The translations under genes and the position numbers were made by a program. A stretch of DNA of 8,248 nt, taken from positions 1-8,248 of the forward strand of contig JAPHSI010000039.1 of NCBI GenBank assembly GCA_026193155.1. Reading direction: 5' to 3'. The notes beneath the pieces were generated by a model that saw nothing but the letters and a program-made list of their open reading frames with translations, was not told the DNA's origin and did not search any database. Shown here in pieces: positions 6,552 through 8,248 of the stretch (positions are counted from its first letter, which is position 1; each line of letters begins with the position of its first letter). This stretch comes from Sulfurimonadaceae bacterium. Its GTDB lineage: Bacteria; Campylobacterota; Campylobacteria; Campylobacterales; Sulfurimonadaceae.

Positions 6552-7217
6552 CTATTTAAGTTTAAAAGTAATTGTAATAAATATTTTTATCGGAGGTTCC
6601 AATTCTTTTGGAGGCTTTTCAAAAGTCAGGCCTCTAAACATCTTTTTTACTGCTTTATTAAGCGTATTGTATCTTGATGGTTCAATTATTTCAAGTGCAT
6701 CTGTAGTCCCGTCGTAATTAACAAAAAAACTTACTTTTACATCACCTTGATGTTTAAAGCGTCTTGCCTTTCTTGGATATTTTTTATGTTGTTCTATAAC
6801 TGAGCGAATCTTTGAATAATAGATTTGTTTTATATCGGCAGTATTATCAATTACAGGTTCACTGACTTTTTCTTCAACCTGTGGTAACAATTCTTCTTTT
6901 TTAAATACTTCTTTAACTGGTTTTGGTTCTATCTTTTTTATAGGTTCCGGTTCAGGTATTGGTCTGGGCTCTTCTTTAATAATAGGCTTAGGTTTAGGTT
7001 TTGGTTTAGGCTTTTTTTTAGGTTTAGGTTTTATTTTTGGCTTAGGCTTCTTGATAGGTTTAGGCTTAATTTTTTTAGGTTTGGGTTGATTTACTAAAGT
7101 TATTTTTACGGAGTTACTTGTTAATTTTGTTTTTTCTTTATTTGTTTTTTGGGACAGTTTGAATGGTGTTATTATCAAAACGGAGATAATAATAAGATAT
7201 ATAACCAATCTAATCAA
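6552..7217 (-). CDS. tonB: TonB energy-transducing protein with a long Lys-Pro spacer
   Basis: TonB links the ExbB-ExbD motor to outer-membrane receptors. The 221-residue protein has a membrane helix (about 3-19), a spacer of repeated Pro-Lys (45-78) turning to Pro-Glu (83-100), and a C-terminal domain (130-221). That domain contains YPRKARRFKHQGDVKVSFFVNYDG (147-170), the usual YP-x-x-A and G-x-V-x-V-x-F pattern. The longest frame begins with TTG (7215-7217), overlapping the end of the aldolase-like gene by eight bases. No good ribosome binding site serves it, and a stop lies a few codons upstream, so the exact start is uncertain by a few residues. TTG at codon 4 is the alternative. The membrane helix has no histidine, whereas His20 is important in E. 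coli TonB. Genes for exbB, exbD and a receptor follow at once. Confidence 0.9.
   Translation of the reverse strand: MIRLVIYLIIISVLIITPFKLSQKTNKEKTKLTSNSVKITLVNQPKPKKIKPKPIKKPKPKIKPKPKKKPKPKPKPKPIIKEEPRPIPEPEPIKKIEPKPVKEVFKKEELLPQVEEKVSEPVIDNTADIKQIYYSKIRSVIEQHKKYPRKARRFKHQGDVKVSFFVNYDGTTDALEIIEPSRYNTLNKAVKKMFRGLTFEKPPKELEPPIKIFITITFKLK
6984..7086 (-). repeat. Low-complexity Lys-Pro codon repeat within tonB
   Basis: This stretch encodes the Lys-Pro spacer and is built from CCTAAA-like units on the minus strand, seen as TTTAGG on the plus strand. It includes a run of eight A's in the coding strand (7012-7019). Such tracts can change length by slippage. The repeat follows from the protein sequence and is not a separate element. 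Confidence 0.8.
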
Positions 7218-7800
7218 AACGGTAATCTTTACTAGCCTCGTCTAACATTAAAAGCCTGCAGCTTTTTTCTAATATAGCTAGTTTTTTAGCCATCTCATGA
7301 ATATCTCTATTGTACGAATAAACACCGTAACCGCGAATAACCATAATATTTGTTTTGTTTTTTTGAAAGTAGTGGGTAATGGTACTTTGTGCTCTGTCAT
7401 ACCAGTCATCAAAGTTACCTGGATTAACAATCTCAATAGAACCTATATCTCTATGACCAAAATAGTCTTTAGGTGTTATAACATTATGTTCTAATGAATA
7501 TGCAGTTGTAAAAGGCGGCATTGAAAATGATATAAACTTGGCATCCGATATTTGAGAGTAGATGCTGTGATGAATGGTAGCATCTATACTGGCTTGGTTC
7601 CATCGATAATCTCTCTTAAAATAAAGCTCTATTAAAGAAGAGTCATTTATTGCATCAAAAACAGCCTCTTTAGTATTTATAATAAAACGGTTGGACTCAA
7701 CCTTAGCAGATAAAGAACCGTGATAAATTCCAAAAAAGTCTTTTCTAAACATGGATAGTGCTAAAGTTGATAAAGTGTCTTTTATATGTTTTCTATTCAT
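7210..7800 (-). CDS. Class II aldolase/adducin-fold protein, probably non-catalytic
   Basis: The 196-residue protein matches the class II aldolase/adducin fold (FucA, AraD, MtnB) in order: GIYHGSLSAKVESNRFIIN (24-42) for the G-N-x-S segment, SIDATIHHSIYS (71-82) for the S-x-E-x-x-x-H segment, and MVIRGYGVYSYNRDIHEMAKKLAILEKSCRLL (153-184) for the late N-H-G segment. FucA binds zinc through His92, His94 and His155 and uses Glu73. The matching positions here appear to be S91, S93, Y158 and D73. All metal ligands seem lost, so normal lyase activity is unlikely; a binding or structural role is possible. This alignment is by eye. ATG 7800 has AAGG seven bases upstream, nineteen bases after dnaJ. 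The end overlaps tonB by eight bases, which makes it part of that unit. Its function is unknown. Confidence 0.78.
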   Translation of the reverse strand: MNRKHIKDTLSTLALSMFRKDFFGIYHGSLSAKVESNRFIINTKEAVFDAINDSSLIELYFKRDYRWNQASIDATIHHSIYSQISDAKFISFSMPPFTTAYSLEHNVITPKDYFGHRDIGSIEIVNPGNFDDWYDRAQSTITHYFQKNKTNIMVIRGYGVYSYNRDIHEMAKKLAILEKSCRLLMLDEASKDYRFD

Positions 7801-7819
7801 GTTTAAACCTTTTTGTTAT

Positions 7820-8248
7820 TTATTTGAACCAGCTCTTCATCTTATCTATTGCAGAGTCTAGTACACCCTCATGTGGTTTAGATTCTATTCCAAAAGACTC
7901 TTGAAGTTCTGCAATAAGCTCTTTTTGTTTTGAATCTAAACTTTTTGGGTATGTAATGTTAATCTGTGCAATTAAATTACCTTTTCCATGACCATGTACA
8001 TCGTCAACACCTTCCCCACGGAAAGTAAACTGCTGCTTATCTCTTGTCCCAATTTCAAGTTTAAGTTCTAACTCTCCTGTAAGTGACGGAATAATGATAG
8101 TGTCACCCGTAATTGCTTGAGTGAAGAATACAGGAATCTCTATATATATATCATCCCCGTTTCTAACAAAGTGTTTATCAGGTTTGACTTCAAATGTAAC
8201 ATATAAATCACCACGGTTTCCACGTTTACCAATATTACCTTTACCTGA
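7820..8248 (-). CDS. dnaJ: Chaperone DnaJ (Hsp40), C-terminal 142 residues (gene runs off the right edge)
   Basis: DnaJ delivers unfolded substrates to DnaK and stimulates its ATPase in the cytoplasm. I translated this segment by hand. It is open from the right edge to TAA at 7820-7822. It begins within the C-terminal substrate-binding region, at GNRGDLYVTFEVKPDKHFVRNGDDIY, and continues through IEIPVFFTQAITGDTIIIPSL, FTFRGEGVDDVHGHGKGNL and AQINITYPKSL. It ends in DKMKSWFK, a common close for DnaJ of this phylum. The G-R-G-D-L-Y-V and F-R-G-x-G-V motifs make the family clear. The J domain and zinc fingers would lie beyond the window. The next gene starts nineteen bases after the stop with no visible terminator, so read-through into the aldolase-like and tonB genes is likely. 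Confidence 0.93.
   Translation of the reverse strand, partial: SGKGNIGKRGNRGDLYVTFEVKPDKHFVRNGDDIYIEIPVFFTQAITGDTIIIPSLTGELELKLEIGTRDKQQFTFRGEGVDDVHGHGKGNLIAQINITYPKSLDSKQKELIAELQESFGIESKPHEGVLDSAIDKMKSWFK

Noticed and set aside
6984..7086. TTTAGG units on the plus strand that resemble telomere-like repeats
   Set aside because: They are the complement of Lys-Pro codons in the TonB spacer; the protein explains them.
7297..7494. Plus-strand open frame opposite the aldolase-like gene
   Set aside because: The minus-strand frame is longer, has a ribosome binding site and matches a known fold.
7801..7819. Promoter or Fur box before the aldolase-like and tonB genes
   Set aside because: The 19-base gap holds only a ribosome binding site, and no clear Fur-type repeat was seen there or before tonB.
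1..8248. CRISPR arrays, tRNA or rRNA genes, insertion sequences, phage or defence genes
   Set aside because: No spaced repeats, cloverleaf sequences, transposase motifs or defence domains were seen; the window looks like core chromosome.

Overview
The window is AT-rich and reads as a piece of a Campylobacterota (epsilonproteobacterial) chromosome, most likely Sulfurimonas or a close relative. The reasons are the base composition and codon use, the ppiD-like gene directly upstream of ftsA (an order I recall from Campylobacter and Helicobacter), TATAAT-type -10 elements without a clear -35, and the style of the TonB system. The genus is inference; no identity search was possible.

Layout. (1) 1-1630, minus strand: the first 100 codons of ftsA (cell division) lie at the window edge, preceded by a ppiD/SurA-type periplasmic folding protein. 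The two genes are one base apart and probably co-translated. (2) 1631-1823: a divergent intergenic region with several inverted repeats and candidate promoters. (3) 1824-3528, plus strand: a 116-residue cysteine-rich protein I do not recognise, then bioA (biotin synthesis). The bioA -10 box sits so that transcription should begin at the A of its ATG, that is, a leaderless mRNA. (4) 3529-8248, minus strand, read from right to left: the 3' part of dnaJ, a degenerate class II aldolase/adducin-fold gene, tonB, exbB, exbD and a TonB-dependent outer-membrane receptor. Gaps are 19 bases or less, or short overlaps, so this looks like one transcription unit. bioA and the receptor gene converge with no base between their stop codons.

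How the genes work together. ExbB and ExbD form the inner-membrane proton-driven motor. TonB, with a long Lys-Pro spacer, carries the force across the periplasm. The receptor at the end of the operon is the obvious client and has a TonB-box-like segment just after its signal peptide. The substrate cannot be read from the sequence, and I saw no clear Fur box. PpiD and DnaJ are folding factors at the inner membrane and in the cytoplasm. The most unusual item is the aldolase-fold gene: the three zinc histidines of the family appear to be replaced, so it is probably a non-catalytic protein that has kept its place next to tonB.
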